This document shows positions 1 to 12,234 of a stretch of 64,000 bases of DNA, piece by piece (positions within the stretch are counted from its first letter, which is position 1; each line of letters begins with the position of its first letter). The position numbers and the translations under genes were made by a program. The stretch covers positions 2,294,001 to 2,358,000 of the forward strand of contig NZ_CP118632.1 of the NCBI RefSeq assembly GCF_028993615.1, in the 5' to 3' direction. The stretch comes from Herbaspirillum sp. WKF16. GTDB lineage: Bacteria > Pseudomonadota > Gammaproteobacteria > Burkholderiales > Burkholderiaceae_D. The notes beneath the pieces were generated by a model, which saw only the letters and a program-made list of their open reading frames with translations, searched no databases and had not been told where the DNA came from.

Positions 1-1712
1 AGTATTCCAAGGAAAAGCTGCAGGGCGACATCGAGACCCTGCGTTCCTACTACCTGGATCGCGGCTACCTGGAGATGCAGGTCGAGTCCACCCAGGTCTC
101 GATCACGCCGGACAAGAAGGACATCTACGTCACCGTCAACATCAAGGAAGGTGAGAAATACACCGTTTCCGGCGTCAAGCTGGAAGGCGAGATGTTCGGC
201 ATGGACCAGGAGCTGGCCTCGCTGGTGCAGCTGAAGAAGGGCGACGTCTACTCGGGCTCCAAGCTCACCGACAGCACCAAGAAGATCAGCGAGCGCATGG
301 GCAACTTCGGCTACGCGTTCGCCAACGTGAACGCCAACCCGAACGTCGACCGCGAGAAGAAGGAAGTCGCCTTCACGATCATGATCGACCCGGGCAAGCG
401 GGTCTACGTGCGCCACATCAACATCGCCGGCAATACCAAGACCCGCGATGAAGTGATCCGCCGCGAATTCCGCCAGTTCGAGGATTCCTGGTACGACGGC
501 GAGAAGATCAAGCTCTCGCGCGACCGCGTGGACCGCCTCGGCTACTTCAAGGAAGTCACCGTTGACACGCCGGAAGTGGCGGGCGCCAACGACCAGGTGG
601 ACGTCAACATGAAGGTCGAGGAAAAGCCGACCGGCAACATCATGGTCGGCGCCGGCTTCTCGCAGGCCGACAAGGTCAGCCTGACCGGCTCGATCTCGCA
701 GGAAAACGCATTCGGCAGCGGCAACACCGTGGGCATCGACGTCAACACCAGCTCGCGCTACCGCACGATCTCGGTGTCGACCACCAATCCTTACTTCACC
801 GACGACGGCATCAGCCGCACCTACGAAGTCTACCTGCGCACGATCCGTCCGTCGGTCTATGCCACCGGCGACTACCGCGTCAAGACCCTGGGCGGCAGCG
901 TCAAGTTCGGCGTGCCGTTCTCGGAACTGGACCGCGTGTTCTTCGGCGTTGGCCTCGAAAGCACGCAGGTCAGCACCGACTACACCAGCCCGTCGCTGTA
1001 CCGCCAGTATGTGCGCGACTTCGGCGGCAACGGCGGCGCAGGTTGCAACGTTTCCTCCGACCTGACCTCGGCTGCGACTTGCGGCATCGGCAGCACCACC
1101 ACGCTGTCCATCCCCTTGACCGTGGCGTGGCAGCGCGACGGCCGCGACAGCGCCCTGGTGCCGACCACCGGCCAGTACATGCGCGCCAACCTGGAAGTGT
1201 CGACGCTGGGTTCGCTGAAGTACTATCGCGCCAGCTACCAGCACCAGTATTTCCAACCGTTCTTCAGCAAGGCCGTGACGCTGGCGCTGAACGGCGAGTT
1301 CGACTACGGCCGCGGCTTCGGCGGCAAGCCGTATCCGGTGTTCAAGAACTACTACGCCGGCGGCATGGGCACCGTGCGCGGCTATGAGGCATCGTCGCTG
1401 GGTAGCCTGAAAGACCAGTACGGCGACTCGATGGGCGGCGCCTCGCGCCTGTACGGCAATGCGGAGTTACAATTCCCGTTCCCGGGCTCGGGCCAGGACC
1501 GTACACTGCGCTGGTTCACCTTCTTCGACGGCGGCAACGTCTTCGCCGATCGCCAGAGCATCCAGTTCAGCGACCTGCGCTATTCGGCAGGCGTGGGCAT
1601 CAGCTGGGTGTCGCCGATCGGTCCGCTGAAGCTGAGCTACGGCAAGCCGTTGAACCTGAAGGACGGCGACAAGTCTCAAACCTTCCAGTTCCAACTGGGT
1701 ACCGGCTTCTAA
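1..1712 (+). CDS. bamA: Outer-membrane assembly factor BamA, 5' end outside window
   Basis: BamA is the Omp85 pore of the Bam complex, which folds and inserts outer-membrane beta-barrels. The window opens inside the gene: the frame is open from base 3, so the signal peptide and first POTRA repeats are missing. About the first 200 visible residues are the end of the POTRA array, closing near [11 protein letters not shown]. The rest is the complete 16-strand barrel, with the conserved loop-6 motif as GTVRGYEAS and a terminal Phe (QLGTGF), the usual barrel-assembly signal. skp starts 38 bases downstream and the lpx genes follow, the order typical of proteobacteria. Identification is secure; only the N-terminus is lost to the window edge. 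Confidence 0.97.
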   Translation, partial: YSKEKLQGDIETLRSYYLDRGYLEMQVESTQVSITPDKKDIYVTVNIKEGEKYTVSGVKLEGEMFGMDQELASLVQLKKGDVYSGSKLTDSTKKISERMGNFGYAFANVNANPNVDREKKEVAFTIMIDPGKRVYVRHINIAGNTKTRDEVIRREFRQFEDSWYDGEKIKLSRDRVDRLGYFKEVTVDTPEVAGANDQVDVNMKVEEKPTGNIMVGAGFSQADKVSLTGSISQENAFGSGNTVGIDVNTSSRYRTISVSTTNPYFTDDGISRTYEVYLRTIRPSVYATGDYRVKTLGGSVKFGVPFSELDRVFFGVGLESTQVSTDYTSPSLYRQYVRDFGGNGGAGCNVSSDLTSAATCGIGSTTTLSIPLTVAWQRDGRDSALVPTTGQYMRANLEVSTLGSLKYYRASYQHQYFQPFFSKAVTLALNGEFDYGRGFGGKPYPVFKNYYAGGMGTVRGYEASSLGSLKDQYGDSMGGASRLYGNAELQFPFPGSGQDRTLRWFTFFDGGNVFADRQSIQFSDLRYSAGVGISWVSPIGPLKLSYGKPLNLKDGDKSQTFQFQLGTGF

Positions 1713-1750
1713 GCCGGGCATTATTGAATTCTGTATTACGGAGAACAACC

Positions 1751-2269
1751 TTGAAGTTCATGACCAAATCGTTCCTGACCCTGCAAACCATCGTGATGGC
1801 GGCCTGCCTGATGAGCGCCGCAGCTGTTCAAGCGCAGGAAAGCTCGAAGATCGCCTTCGTCAGCACCGAGCGCATCTTCCGTGAAGCGGTGCCCGCCAAG
1901 GCTGCGCAAACCAAGCTGGAAGCCGAGTTCGCCAAGCGCGACCGCGAGCTGCAGGATATGGCGGCACGCCTGAAGACCCAGTCCGAAAAGCTGGACAAGG
2001 ATTCCACCGTGCTGTCGGATTCCGACCGCGCCAAGCGCCAGCGCGACCTGTCCGACCTGGACAAGGAATTCCAGCGCAAGCAGCGCGAATTCCGCGAAGA
2101 CCTGAACCAGCGCCGCAACGAAGAGCTGGCCGTGGTCCTGGAGCGCACCAACAAGGTGATTCGCCAGATCGCCGAGGCTGAGAAGTACGACATCGTCTTC
2201 CAGGAAGCGGTTTACGCCAGCAAGCGCATCGACATCACCGACAAGGTGCTGAAAGAACTGGCCAAGTAA
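1751..2269 (+). CDS. skp: Periplasmic chaperone Skp/OmpH
   Basis: Trimeric periplasmic holdase that carries unfolded outer-membrane proteins to BamA. The 172-residue product has a Sec signal peptide ending in AAVQA before QESSKIAF. A long charged Lys/Glu/Arg/Gln-rich stretch, about residues 45-125, forms the coiled-coil arms expected of the family. I chose TTG at 1751 because GGAG at 1740-1743 lies seven bases upstream. ATG at 1760, three codons in, is the alternative but is badly spaced. A longer TTG start at 1724 would put the Shine-Dalgarno inside the gene. It follows bamA in the same operon. Confidence 0.93.
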   Translation: MKFMTKSFLTLQTIVMAACLMSAAAVQAQESSKIAFVSTERIFREAVPAKAAQTKLEAEFAKRDRELQDMAARLKTQSEKLDKDSTVLSDSDRAKRQRDLSDLDKEFQRKQREFREDLNQRRNEELAVVLERTNKVIRQIAEAEKYDIVFQEAVYASKRIDITDKVLKELAK

Positions 2270-2283
2270 CAGCTGGGCACCGG

Positions 2284-2321
2284 ATGCGGGCGCGAGGGCG
2301 GTGACGCCTTCGCGCCCGCAT
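2284..2321 (+). other. Strong hairpin between skp and lpxD
   Basis: A perfect 12-bp stem (2284-2295 with 2310-2321) is capped by a further GGCG/CGCC helix and a GTGA tetraloop. No T-run follows, so it is not a standard intrinsic terminator. Inside an operon such a structure may slow transcript decay or cause partial attenuation; that role is inferred. Confidence 0.6.
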
Positions 2322-2410
2322 GCCGCTTGAAGGGCCGCAGCGTTGTGCCGTCCGGCGCGGCGCTGCGGCAGTTGAGTATTGAAGCAAGGCATATCAATCG
2401 GAAGGCCAAG

Positions 2411-3469
2411 ATGAGTATCCGGCTGGCACAATTGGTGGAGCGCCTGGGCGGTCAGTTGAAGGGCGATGCGGACCTCGCGGTCCATGGCATCGCGCCGCTG
2501 GACGCCGCGGGCTCGACCCATATCACCTTCCTCTCCAATCCCAAGTTCCGCGCGCAGGCCGACCAGACCCAGGCGGCCGCGCTGATCCTGTCCGAAGCGG
2601 ACGACGCCCAGGTGCAGGCCTACGGCGGCGCCCGTATCGTCGTCAAGAATCCTTACGCCTACTTTGCCCGCGCGGCCCAGCTGTTCCAGGCGCAGGCCGA
2701 GGTGGCGCTGCCGGCCGGCGTGCATGCCAGCGCGGTGGTCGATCCTTCGGCGGCGGTGGCCGCCGGCGCGGTGATCGGGCCGCATGTGGTGATCGAAGCC
2801 GGCGCGGTGATCGGCGAGCGCGCGCGCATCGACGCCGGCAGCTTCATCGGCCGCGGAGCCGTGGTGGGCGAGGACACGCATTTCCACGCCCGGGCTACGC
2901 TGCACCACGGCTGCCATATCGGCGCACGCGGCATCGTCCATTCGGGCGCGGTGATCGGCGCCGACGGTTTCGGTTTCGCCAACGAGGCGGGGCAGTGGAT
3001 CAAGATTCCCCAGGTGGGACGCGTGATGATCGGCGACGACGTCGAAATCGGCGCCAACACCACCATCGACCGCGGCGCCCTGGCCGATACGGTGATCGAG
3101 GAGGGCGTCAAGCTCGACAACCAGATCCAGATCGCCCACAACTGCCATATCGGCGCGCACACGGCCATCGCCGCCTGCGCCGGCATCGCCGGCAGCGCCA
3201 GGATCGGCAAATATTGCTCCATCGGCGGCGCAGCCATGATCCATGGCCATATCACCATCGTCGACCGGGTGCACGTCTCGGCCGGTACGCTGGCGCTGCG
3301 CTCCATCCTTGAGCCAGGGCAATACACAGGCTTCTATCCCATCACCGAACACCGGGATTGGGAAAAATCCGCCGCATTGGTGCGCAATCTGGGCGCGATG
3401 CGTGAGAAAATCCGGGCGTTGGAAAAAACGCTGAAAACGCTTAACCCGAATCAAGAAGAGAATGAATAG
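2411..3469 (+). CDS. lpxD: UDP-3-O-(3-hydroxyacyl)glucosamine N-acyltransferase LpxD
   Basis: Third enzyme of lipid A synthesis; it transfers a 3-hydroxyacyl chain from ACP to the 2-amine of UDP-3-O-acylglucosamine. The 352-residue protein has the family's N-terminal uridine-binding domain (to about residue 100). A left-handed beta helix of [IV]G-type hexapeptide repeats follows (about 100-310), then a C-terminal helix. The catalytic-base His lies in [13 protein letters not shown]. Start ATG 2411 has GGAAGG at 2400-2405 five bases upstream and gives the expected N-terminus; the frame stays open further upstream without a better site. Its stop overlaps the start of fabZ by 8 bases, suggesting coupling. 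Confidence 0.96.
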   Translation: MSIRLAQLVERLGGQLKGDADLAVHGIAPLDAAGSTHITFLSNPKFRAQADQTQAAALILSEADDAQVQAYGGARIVVKNPYAYFARAAQLFQAQAEVALPAGVHASAVVDPSAAVAAGAVIGPHVVIEAGAVIGERARIDAGSFIGRGAVVGEDTHFHARATLHHGCHIGARGIVHSGAVIGADGFGFANEAGQWIKIPQVGRVMIGDDVEIGANTTIDRGALADTVIEEGVKLDNQIQIAHNCHIGAHTAIAACAGIAGSARIGKYCSIGGAAMIHGHITIVDRVHVSAGTLALRSILEPGQYTGFYPITEHRDWEKSAALVRNLGAMREKIRALEKTLKTLNPNQEENE

Positions 3470-3926
3470 CCTCGACATCAATCAAATCAAACAGTACCTG
3501 CCGCATCGCTATCCGCTGCTGCTGGTGGACCGCGTGCTGGACTGGGAGAGCGGCAAGACGATCACCGCCATCAAGAACGTGACCGTCAATGAAGAGTTCT
3601 TCAACGGCCACTTCCCGCACAAGCCGGTGATGCCGGGCGTGCTGATGATCGAGGCGCTGGCGCAGACTGCCGCGCTGCTGTCCTTCCTCACCGAAGGCCG
3701 CAAGCCCGACGAGAACACCGTGGTCTATTTCGTCGGCATCGACAATGCCCGCTTCAAGCGTCCGGTCGAGCCGGGCGACCAGCTGAAGATGGAAGTGACC
3801 ATCACCCGCCGCGCGCGCGGCATCTGGAAGTACACCGCGGTCGCCACCGTGGATGGCCAGGTGGCGGTCGAGGGCGACCTGATGTGCACCATGCGCAGCG
3901 CCGCCGACGCCAGCCAGAGCGCCTGA
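3462..3926 (+). CDS. fabZ: 3-hydroxyacyl-ACP dehydratase FabZ
   Basis: Dehydrates 3-hydroxyacyl-ACP in type II fatty acid elongation, drawing on the same 3-hydroxyacyl-ACP pool that LpxA and LpxD consume. The 154-residue hot-dog protein carries the catalytic His in [14 protein letters not shown] and the catalytic Glu in MIEALAQTA. The start overlaps the lpxD stop (ATGAATAG), with AAGAAGAG immediately before it. Position between lpxD and lpxA is the usual one, and length matches the family. Confidence 0.97.
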   Translation: MNSLDINQIKQYLPHRYPLLLVDRVLDWESGKTITAIKNVTVNEEFFNGHFPHKPVMPGVLMIEALAQTAALLSFLTEGRKPDENTVVYFVGIDNARFKRPVEPGDQLKMEVTITRRARGIWKYTAVATVDGQVAVEGDLMCTMRSAADASQSA

Positions 3927-3950
3927 GCAGGTTTCGGCATATGCCGCACG

Positions 3951-3990
3951 CAGGCCCGGCCGACGATCGATTTGCGTCCCGCCGGGCCTG
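3951..3990 (+). other. Hairpin between fabZ and lpxA
   Basis: A perfect 10-bp stem (3951-3960 with 3981-3990) with a 20-base loop in the longest gap of the lpx operon. The following bases, ATTCATTGAA, are not a T-run, so termination would be weak at best. It could be an RNA-stability or attenuation element. Confidence 0.45.
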
Positions 3991-4053
3991 ATTCATTGAA
4001 CGTTTTACGGCTTGCAGCAAGCGCATCGCGCACACCAGAAGCGAATACAGGAT

Positions 4054-4842
4054 ATGTCCAGGATCCATTCCACCGCATTGATTGCGCCGGGCGCGCAACT
4101 TGATTCCACGGTCGAGGTCGGCGCTTATGCCGTGATCGGCCCCGACGTGCGCATCGGCGCGGGCACCCGCATCGGCCCGCACGTGGTCATCGAAGGCCAC
4201 ACCACGATCGGCCAAGACAACGAGATTTTCCAGTTCGCCTCCATCGGCGCGGCGCCGCAGGACAAGAAATACGCCGGCGAGCCGACCACCATGGAGATCG
4301 GCGACCGCAACACCATCCGCGAATTCGTCACCTTCAACCGCGGCACCGCCCAGGACGCCGGCGCCACCCGCATCGGCAACGACAACTGGATCATGGCCTA
4401 CGTCCACCTGGCGCACGACTGCCAGCTGGCCAACAACATCATCCTGGCCAACAACGCCACGCTGGCCGGCCACGTCCACCTGGGCGACTACGTGTTCCTG
4501 GGCGGCTTCACCACGGTGCACCAGTTCTGCCACATCGGCGCGCACGCGATGACCGCGTTCACCGCCGCCGTCAGCCAGGACGTGCCGCCGTTCGTGACCG
4601 CCGCCGGCAACCGCGCCGTGCCGGCCGGCATCAACAGCGAGGGCCTCAAGCGCCGCGGCTTCACCAGCGAGCAGATCATGGAGATCAAGCGCGCCTACAA
4701 GGCCATCTACCGCGCCGGCCTGCCGCTGGAAGAAGCCAAGCAGCAACTGGCGCAGATGGAAGCCAAGTCGGCCGATTCGGCCCAGCACATCCGCCTGATG
4801 CGCGAATTCATCGAGGCCTCGGCCCGTGGCATCATCCGCTGA
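4054..4842 (+). CDS. lpxA: UDP-N-acetylglucosamine O-acyltransferase LpxA
   Basis: First step of lipid A synthesis: 3-O-acylation of UDP-GlcNAc from 3-hydroxyacyl-ACP in the cytoplasm. The product is 262 residues, the same length as E. coli LpxA. It consists of hexapeptide repeats (about residues 1-185) followed by an alpha-helical C-terminus. The catalytic His sits in [15 protein letters not shown] 4054 gives the canonical MSRIH N-terminus; its Shine-Dalgarno is weak (AGGA almost touching the start). An upstream TTG at 4012 would add 14 unrelated residues. It overlaps lpxB by 17 bases. Confidence 0.96.
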   Translation: MSRIHSTALIAPGAQLDSTVEVGAYAVIGPDVRIGAGTRIGPHVVIEGHTTIGQDNEIFQFASIGAAPQDKKYAGEPTTMEIGDRNTIREFVTFNRGTAQDAGATRIGNDNWIMAYVHLAHDCQLANNIILANNATLAGHVHLGDYVFLGGFTTVHQFCHIGAHAMTAFTAAVSQDVPPFVTAAGNRAVPAGINSEGLKRRGFTSEQIMEIKRAYKAIYRAGLPLEEAKQQLAQMEAKSADSAQHIRLMREFIEASARGIIR

Positions 4843-6001
4843 ACCGGCGCGCCGGCAATCCATCGCGCTGGTCGCTGGGGAGAGCTCCGGCGACCTGCTC
4901 GGCAGCCGGCTGCTGGCGGGCCTGCGCGAGCGCCTGCCCGAGGCGCGCCTGCATGGCATCGGCGGCGAGCACATGATGGCGCAAGGCTTTGCCAGCGACT
5001 GGCCGATGGACAAGCTGACCGTACGCGGCCTGTTCGAGGTGATCCCGCGCTACCGCGAGATCAAGGGCATCCAGGATGCGCTGCGCGACAAGCTGCTGGC
5101 CGAGCGCCCGGACGCGTTCGTCGGCGTCGACTACCCCGGCTTCAACCTCGGCCTGGAAGAGCAGCTGAGGAAGGCCGGCATCCCGACCATCCATTTCATC
5201 GGCCCGCAGATCTGGGCCTGGCGCGGCTGGCGCATCAGGAAGATCGCGCGCGCCGTGTCGCACATGCTGGTGATCTTCCCGTTCGAGGAGAGCATCTATC
5301 GCAATGCCGGCATCCCGGTCACCTACGTCGGCCACCCGCTGGCCGAGGTGATCCCGATGCAGCCGGATCCGGCCGCCGCCCGCGCGCGCCTTGGGCTGGC
5401 CGCCGACCGGCGCGTGGTGGCCATCCTGCCGGGCAGCCGCATGGGCGAGCTCAAGCACAACGGCGCCGACTTCCTGGCCGCCGCGCGCTTGCTCAGGCAG
5501 CGCGACCCGCAGCTGCAGTTCGTCGCGCCCATGGCCGGCGAGAAGCAGATGGCCTTCTTCGGCGAGCAGATCCGGCAAGGCCACTACGAGGACCTGGAAC
5601 TCAAGCTCATCGCCGGGCAATCGCACAGCGCCATGGAAGCGGCCGACGCCGTGCTGGTGGCGTCCGGCACCGCCTCGCTGGAGGTGGCGCTGTACAAGAA
5701 GCCGATGGTGATCTCGTACAAGGTGATGTGGGCCTCGTACCAGCTCATGCGCCACATGGGCTACCAGCCGTGGATAGGCTTGCCCAATATCCTGGCGCGC
5801 GAGTTCCTGGTGCCGGAGCTGCTGCAATACGACGCCACGCCGCAGGCGCTGGCCGACGCCATGTGGCATCAGCTTGACGACCATGCCCACCAGCAGCGGC
5901 TGGTTCGCCGCTTCACCGACATGCATCACGCGCTGCTGCGCGACACCAGCCGCGAAAGCGCCAACGCCGTGTGCGAGGTGCTGGGCGCGCGCCGGAAATA
6001 A
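4826..6001 (+). CDS. lpxB: Lipid-A-disaccharide synthase LpxB
   Basis: Family GT19 glycosyltransferase joining UDP-2,3-diacylglucosamine and lipid X into the lipid A disaccharide at the inner membrane. The 391-residue protein shows the N-terminal signature [13 protein letters not shown], the central [12 protein letters not shown] and the donor-site region [12 protein letters not shown]. The C-terminal part has [18 protein letters not shown]. The GTG start at 4826 lies inside lpxA, a 17-base overlap that implies translational coupling. Length and order are normal for the family. Confidence 0.96.
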   Translation: MASSAEPARRQSIALVAGESSGDLLGSRLLAGLRERLPEARLHGIGGEHMMAQGFASDWPMDKLTVRGLFEVIPRYREIKGIQDALRDKLLAERPDAFVGVDYPGFNLGLEEQLRKAGIPTIHFIGPQIWAWRGWRIRKIARAVSHMLVIFPFEESIYRNAGIPVTYVGHPLAEVIPMQPDPAAARARLGLAADRRVVAILPGSRMGELKHNGADFLAAARLLRQRDPQLQFVAPMAGEKQMAFFGEQIRQGHYEDLELKLIAGQSHSAMEAADAVLVASGTASLEVALYKKPMVISYKVMWASYQLMRHMGYQPWIGLPNILAREFLVPELLQYDATPQALADAMWHQLDDHAHQQRLVRRFTDMHHALLRDTSRESANAVCEVLGARRK

Positions 6002-6049
6002 GCGGCAGCGACAGATTCAACCCAAGAGATTCAACCAAGGAAACGCACC

Positions 6050-6685
6050 ATGCCCAAGGCGGCGCCCCAGACCCTGTCCCTGTTCGACTACGCCGGCGAG
6101 ATCATCTGCGGCGTGGACGAGGCCGGCCGCGGCCCGCTGGCCGGCCCGGTGTTCGCCGCCGCGGTGATCCTCGACCCCGCGCGCCCGGTCGCCGGCCTGC
6201 GCGACTCCAAGAAGCTCTCCGAGGCCGCGCGCGACGGCCTCGCCCTGGAGATCAAGGCCAACGCGACGGCCTGGGCCATCGCCTCCTGCACCGAGCAGGA
6301 GATCGACCAGCTCAATATCCTGCAGGCCAGCATGCTGGCCATGCGGCGCGCCGTCGAAAGCCTCGCCACGCTGCCCACGCTGGCGCTGATCGACGGCAAC
6401 CGCTGCCCGGTGATGAGCATCCGCTCGGAAGCCATCGTGCAGGGCGACGACAAGGTGCCGGCCATCTCGGCCGCCTCGATCCTGGCCAAGACCGCGCGCG
6501 ACGCCGCGCTGATGGTGTTGCACGACAGCTATCCGCACTACGGCTTCGACCGCCACAAGGGCTATCCCACCGCCTTGCATCTGGAAATGCTGCGCCTGCA
6601 TGGCGTGTCGCCGGTGCACCGCCGCTCCTACGCGCCGGTCAAGGCACTGCTGGCCGTGGGCCAGGCCTCGGCGGGGCGCGCATGA
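6050..6685 (+). CDS. rnhB: Ribonuclease HII
   Basis: Nicks the RNA strand of RNA-DNA hybrids and removes misincorporated ribonucleotides. The metal-binding residues are visible in [15 protein letters not shown] (Asp-Glu), LIDGN and the [12 protein letters not shown] region. The ATG at 6050 follows a CAAGGAAACG Shine-Dalgarno. The 211-residue length is normal. It closes the conserved lpx-rnhB block and overlaps the next gene by 4 bases (ATGA). Confidence 0.96.
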   Translation: MPKAAPQTLSLFDYAGEIICGVDEAGRGPLAGPVFAAAVILDPARPVAGLRDSKKLSEAARDGLALEIKANATAWAIASCTEQEIDQLNILQASMLAMRRAVESLATLPTLALIDGNRCPVMSIRSEAIVQGDDKVPAISAASILAKTARDAALMVLHDSYPHYGFDRHKGYPTALHLEMLRLHGVSPVHRRSYAPVKALLAVGQASAGRA

Positions 6686-7476
6686 AGATCATCACCTCCA
6701 GGGACAATCCCCAGTTCAAGGACCTGAAGCAATTGGCCGGCAGCAGCCAGGCGCGTCGTCGCGCCGGACAGACGCTGCTCGACGGCGTGCACCTGGCGCA
6801 GGCCTGGCTGCAGCACCGCGGGGCGCCGCAGGCCTGCGTGGTGGCCGAGAGCGCGCTGCATCATCCCGAGGTCGCGCCCATCCTGGAACAGTGCGAACGC
6901 ACTCGCGTGCCTTGCCTGGGCTTGCCCGACAACCTGTACAACACCGTCAGCCAGGTCGAGAACGGCGTCGGCCTGCTGTTGCTGGTGGCCACGCCCAAGC
7001 CGGTCGCGCCGCCGGCGCTGACCGAATCGGCCGTGCTGCTGGACGGCCTGCAGGATCCCGGCAACCTCGGCTCGGTGCTGCGCAGCGCCGCCGCCGCCGG
7101 TATCGGCCAGGTGTTCTGCTCGGCCGGCACCGCCGCCGCGTGGTCGCCCAAGGTTCTGCGCGCGGGCATGGGCGCGCATTTCGTGCTGGACATCTTCGAG
7201 AACGTCGAGCTTGAGCCGCTGTGCGCCAACAGCAGCATCCCGGTGCTGGCCACCAGCTCGCACGCGGCGCAGACCATCTACGACTGCGACCTGTCGGGCG
7301 CTGCCGCCTGGCTGTTCGGGCATGAAGGGCAGGGCGTGTCGCCGCACCTGCAGGAAGCGGCCTCGCACGAGGTGGTGATTCCGCACCTGGGCGAGATGGA
7401 GTCGCTCAACGTCGCCGCTGCGGCTGCGGTGTGCTTCTTCGAACAGGTGCGCCAGCGCATGGCGGCGGCCGGCTGA
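6682..7476 (+). CDS. SpoU/TrmH-family RNA 2'-O-methyltransferase
   Basis: S-adenosylmethionine-dependent RNA ribose methyltransferase with a trefoil-knot (SPOUT) fold. The 264-residue protein has an N-terminal substrate-binding domain (about 1-100) and all three SpoU motifs: [26 protein letters not shown] and [17 protein letters not shown]. The target base cannot be read from sequence; 23S rRNA is the commonest target for this subgroup. The ATG overlaps the rnhB stop, and a much longer upstream frame of low-quality composition was ignored. Confidence 0.9.
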   Translation: MKIITSRDNPQFKDLKQLAGSSQARRRAGQTLLDGVHLAQAWLQHRGAPQACVVAESALHHPEVAPILEQCERTRVPCLGLPDNLYNTVSQVENGVGLLLLVATPKPVAPPALTESAVLLDGLQDPGNLGSVLRSAAAAGIGQVFCSAGTAAAWSPKVLRAGMGAHFVLDIFENVELEPLCANSSIPVLATSSHAAQTIYDCDLSGAAAWLFGHEGQGVSPHLQEAASHEVVIPHLGEMESLNVAAAAAVCFFEQVRQRMAAAG

Positions 7477-7493
7477 AGCGCGACGGCGGCGGC

Positions 7494-7967
7494 ATGGCGT
7501 TCCCTCCCTCCGATCTCGCAGGCCTGGCGGATTTCTTCCGTGGCCCGTGGCGCTTTGCGCGCACCATCTGGGAGGGCGGCGCAGATCCGCAGGCCCAGGC
7601 TGAGGGCGCGTGCGAATTCAGCGACGGCGCGTCGGCGCGGCAGCTGGTGTACCGCGAGCAGGGCGCGCTGCGCATGCTCCCGGCTTCGGCCGCCAGCCGC
7701 GCCATCGCGTTCACCCGGGTGTTCGACTATCGCTTCGGCGAGGAGGACGTGGAGGTCCTGTTCGCCGATGGCGAGCGCGTCGGCCAGCCTTACCAGCGCT
7801 ACGTGCTCAAGGCCAATCTGCTGGCGCCGGCGGCCGACCACATCTGCGGCCCGGATTGCTACAACGCGGCCTACACGCTTGAAGATCACGACCGCTTTAC
7901 GATGGAAACCTTCATCAGCGGCCCCAGGAAGCACACCCGGGTGCTGACCGCCTACCGGCGCGGCTGA
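7494..7967 (+). CDS. DUF6314 family protein
   Basis: A 157-residue protein of unknown function, recognised by the FRGPWRFARTI opening and the later pattern HICGPDCYNAAYTL, typical of DUF6314. No signal peptide or membrane segment. The fold is probably lipocalin-like, but that is family lore rather than visible here. It starts 17 bases after the methyltransferase, so it is likely the last gene of this transcript; a strong palindromic terminator follows. An upstream in-frame extension to 7431 overlaps the methyltransferase and lacks a ribosome site. Confidence 0.75.
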   Translation: MAFPPSDLAGLADFFRGPWRFARTIWEGGADPQAQAEGACEFSDGASARQLVYREQGALRMLPASAASRAIAFTRVFDYRFGEEDVEVLFADGERVGQPYQRYVLKANLLAPAADHICGPDCYNAAYTLEDHDRFTMETFISGPRKHTRVLTAYRRG

Positions 7968-7986
7968 GCTCGCCCGCACAACGCAA

Positions 7987-8010
7987 AAGAGCCGGCGCGC
8001 GCCGGCTCTT
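7987..8010. terminator. Bidirectional terminator
   Basis: A perfect 24-base palindrome with 12-base arms, flanked by A on the left and ending in TCTT. It lies between the convergent DUF6314 and ppsR genes, so it can serve both. Confidence 0.75.
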
Positions 8011-8031
8011 CGCATTTGGGCCGGGAACGGC

Positions 8032-8886
8032 TCAGCGCGTCTCCGGCTTGATCTCCTGCAGGATGGTGGCGGCGATCTCCTCGATCGACTTGGCGGTCGA
8101 CGACATCCAGCGTATGCCTTCGCGGCGCATCATCTTCTCGGCTTCGTTGATCTCGTAGCGGCAGTTTTCCAGCGCCGCGTACTTGCTGCCCGGGCGACGC
8201 TCGTTGCGCACCTCGGCCAGGCGTTCGGCGGCGATGGTCAGGCCGAAGATCTTCTTCTTGTGCGTCACCAGGCCGCTGGGCAGCTTGTCGCGCTCGAAGT
8301 CTTCCGGGATCAGCGGATAGTTGGCGGCCTTGATGCCGAACTGCATCGCCAGGTACAGGCTGGTCGGGGTCTTGCCCGAGCGCGACACGCCGACCAGGAT
8401 GACGTCGGCTTCCGACAGGTTCTTGTTGGACTGGCCGTCGTCGTGCGCCAGCGAGAAATTGATCGCCTCGATGCGGTTCTTGTACTCCTGCGAGTCGGCG
8501 GTGTTGTGGCTGCGGCCGATGGTGTGGGTGGACTTCATCTCAAGTTCCTGCTCCAGCGGCTCGACGAAGGTCTGGAACAGGTCCATGTGCATGGCCTTGG
8601 CCTGGCGGATCACCGACGACAGCTCGGACTTCACCAGCGTGGAAAAGACGATGGGCAGCTTGCCGTCCACCTGGAATGCCTCGTTGATCTTGCGGGTCGC
8701 TTCGTAGGCCTTGTCGAGCGTGTCGATGAAGGGCAGGCGCACCTGCTTGAAACGCAGCTCGAACTGGCTCAGCACGGAGTGCCCGAGCGTCTCTGCGGTG
8801 ATGCCGGTGCCGTCGGAGACGAAGAACACGGTACGGTTGGCGGCGATCATCGGAGCGGTGCGCGGGAGCGGCATGGGGTCGAGCAT
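8032..8886 (-). CDS. ppsR: PEP synthase regulatory kinase/phosphotransferase PpsR
   Basis: Bifunctional regulator (formerly DUF299) that phosphorylates and dephosphorylates phosphoenolpyruvate synthase on a Thr next to its catalytic His. The P-loop-like motif [15 protein letters not shown] is clear, and the N-terminal [19 protein letters not shown] matches the family. The start is uncertain: ATG 8886, 8874 and 8850 are all possible and none has a good Shine-Dalgarno. Longer starts at up to 8964 add a hydrophobic, non-conserved stretch. It is divergent from its target ppsA, the usual arrangement. Confidence 0.93.
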   Translation of the reverse strand: MLDPMPLPRTAPMIAANRTVFFVSDGTGITAETLGHSVLSQFELRFKQVRLPFIDTLDKAYEATRKINEAFQVDGKLPIVFSTLVKSELSSVIRQAKAMHMDLFQTFVEPLEQELEMKSTHTIGRSHNTADSQEYKNRIEAINFSLAHDDGQSNKNLSEADVILVGVSRSGKTPTSLYLAMQFGIKAANYPLIPEDFERDKLPSGLVTHKKKIFGLTIAAERLAEVRNERRPGSKYAALENCRYEINEAEKMMRREGIRWMSSTAKSIEEIAATILQEIKPETR

Positions 8887-9190
8887 AATGTTGTCGGAAA
8901 TAAATATTAAAAAAAAGTTGGTGCAATGAACAAAAATGATTACACGGGTTACAATGCCTAGCAACTAATCGAGCAGCTCATCCTGATGACCATCACCCGC
9001 CTGCGCAGTTTGGCCGAGTTTCTGTCGATGTTTGCACTGGCAAACGTCCTCGGTTCGTGCGCGCGTTTCCTGATGTCCCCGGGCTCGTCTCCGATGCCGC
9101 CACAGCTGTCGCCATCGCCCCAGAATAACAAAAATAAACAGGCGCATGCCGCACCCGCGAAGATTTCTTATCATCAAGCTAGGGGTAGTC
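8887..9190. promoter_or_regulatory. ppsR-ppsA divergent control region (304 bases)
   Basis: AT-rich next to ppsR, then GC-normal. On the minus strand TTGTTC (8933-8928) and TAATAT (8909-8904), 18 bases apart, could drive ppsR. On the plus strand TACAAT (8950-8955) is a possible -10 for ppsA, with a poor -35, and would leave a leader of roughly 230 bases. ppsA has a good Shine-Dalgarno, AGGGG at 9181-9185. Promoter calls are by eye and tentative. Confidence 0.4.
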
Positions 9191-11608
<2,418 letters not shown>

Positions 11609-11650
11609 TCCGGCCCGGCGGCGCGCAGGCGCCGTCCGGGGGCGAGCGTG

Positions 11651-11686
11651 AAGGCGCGGACAGAAATGTCCGCGCCTTTGTTTTTG
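11651..11686 (+). terminator. Intrinsic terminator of ppsA
   Basis: A 12-bp stem (11651-11662 with 11667-11678) with a GAAA tetraloop, followed by TGTTTTT. Confidence 0.85.
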
Positions 11687-11764
11687 GCCGATGGCATTGT
11701 GGGGTAGACTGGTGCCGCGCTTGCCGCAGGGTAAGCGGCAGGCAACCTTGAACGGGAATCGCAT

Positions 11765-12199
11765 ATGACTGATTGGGCCATCTGGTTCGTGCTGGCCGGC
11801 GCGCTGATCGTCGCCGAGCTGTTTACCGGCACCTTCTATTTGCTGATGATCGCGCTGGGCGTGGCGGCCGGCGGCATCGCCGCGCTCTCGGGCGCGCTGC
11901 TGGAATGGCAGCTGCTGGCGGCGGCGCTGGTGGGCATCTCCGCGGTGCTGCTGCTGCGCCGCAGCCGCTTCGGCCGCCTGCGCGGGAACGCCGCCAACGA
12001 CGACCCCAACATCATCCTCGACATCGGCCAGAGCGTGGACGTCAGCGCCTGGCAGGAACACGGCGACCGGCATGTCGCCCGCGTGCCGTACCGCGGCGCC
12101 ATGTGGGACGTGGAGCTGCAAGCCGGCCACCCCGCCGTCCCGGGCGCCTTCACCATCCGCGAGATACGCGGCAGCCGGTTGATCGTCGCGCCGCGCTGA
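11765..12199 (+). CDS. NfeD-like membrane protein
   Basis: Short-form NfeD protein, 144 residues. Two to three hydrophobic segments fall in about residues 5-65 (WAIWFVLAGALIVAELF, then ALGVAAGGIAAL and LLAAALVGISAVLLL). A small beta-barrel OB-fold domain follows at about 80-144. Proteins of this type pair with stomatin/SPFH partners in membrane microdomains, and here the SPFH gene is immediately downstream (35-base gap). E. coli ybbK-qmcA is the matching pair. Function beyond partnership is not known. Confidence 0.88.
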   Translation: MTDWAIWFVLAGALIVAELFTGTFYLLMIALGVAAGGIAALSGALLEWQLLAAALVGISAVLLLRRSRFGRLRGNAANDDPNIILDIGQSVDVSAWQEHGDRHVARVPYRGAMWDVELQAGHPAVPGAFTIREIRGSRLIVAPR

Positions 12200-12234
12200 G
12201 CGCGCCGTCCCCCATCACACTCAAGGAGAGCCTC

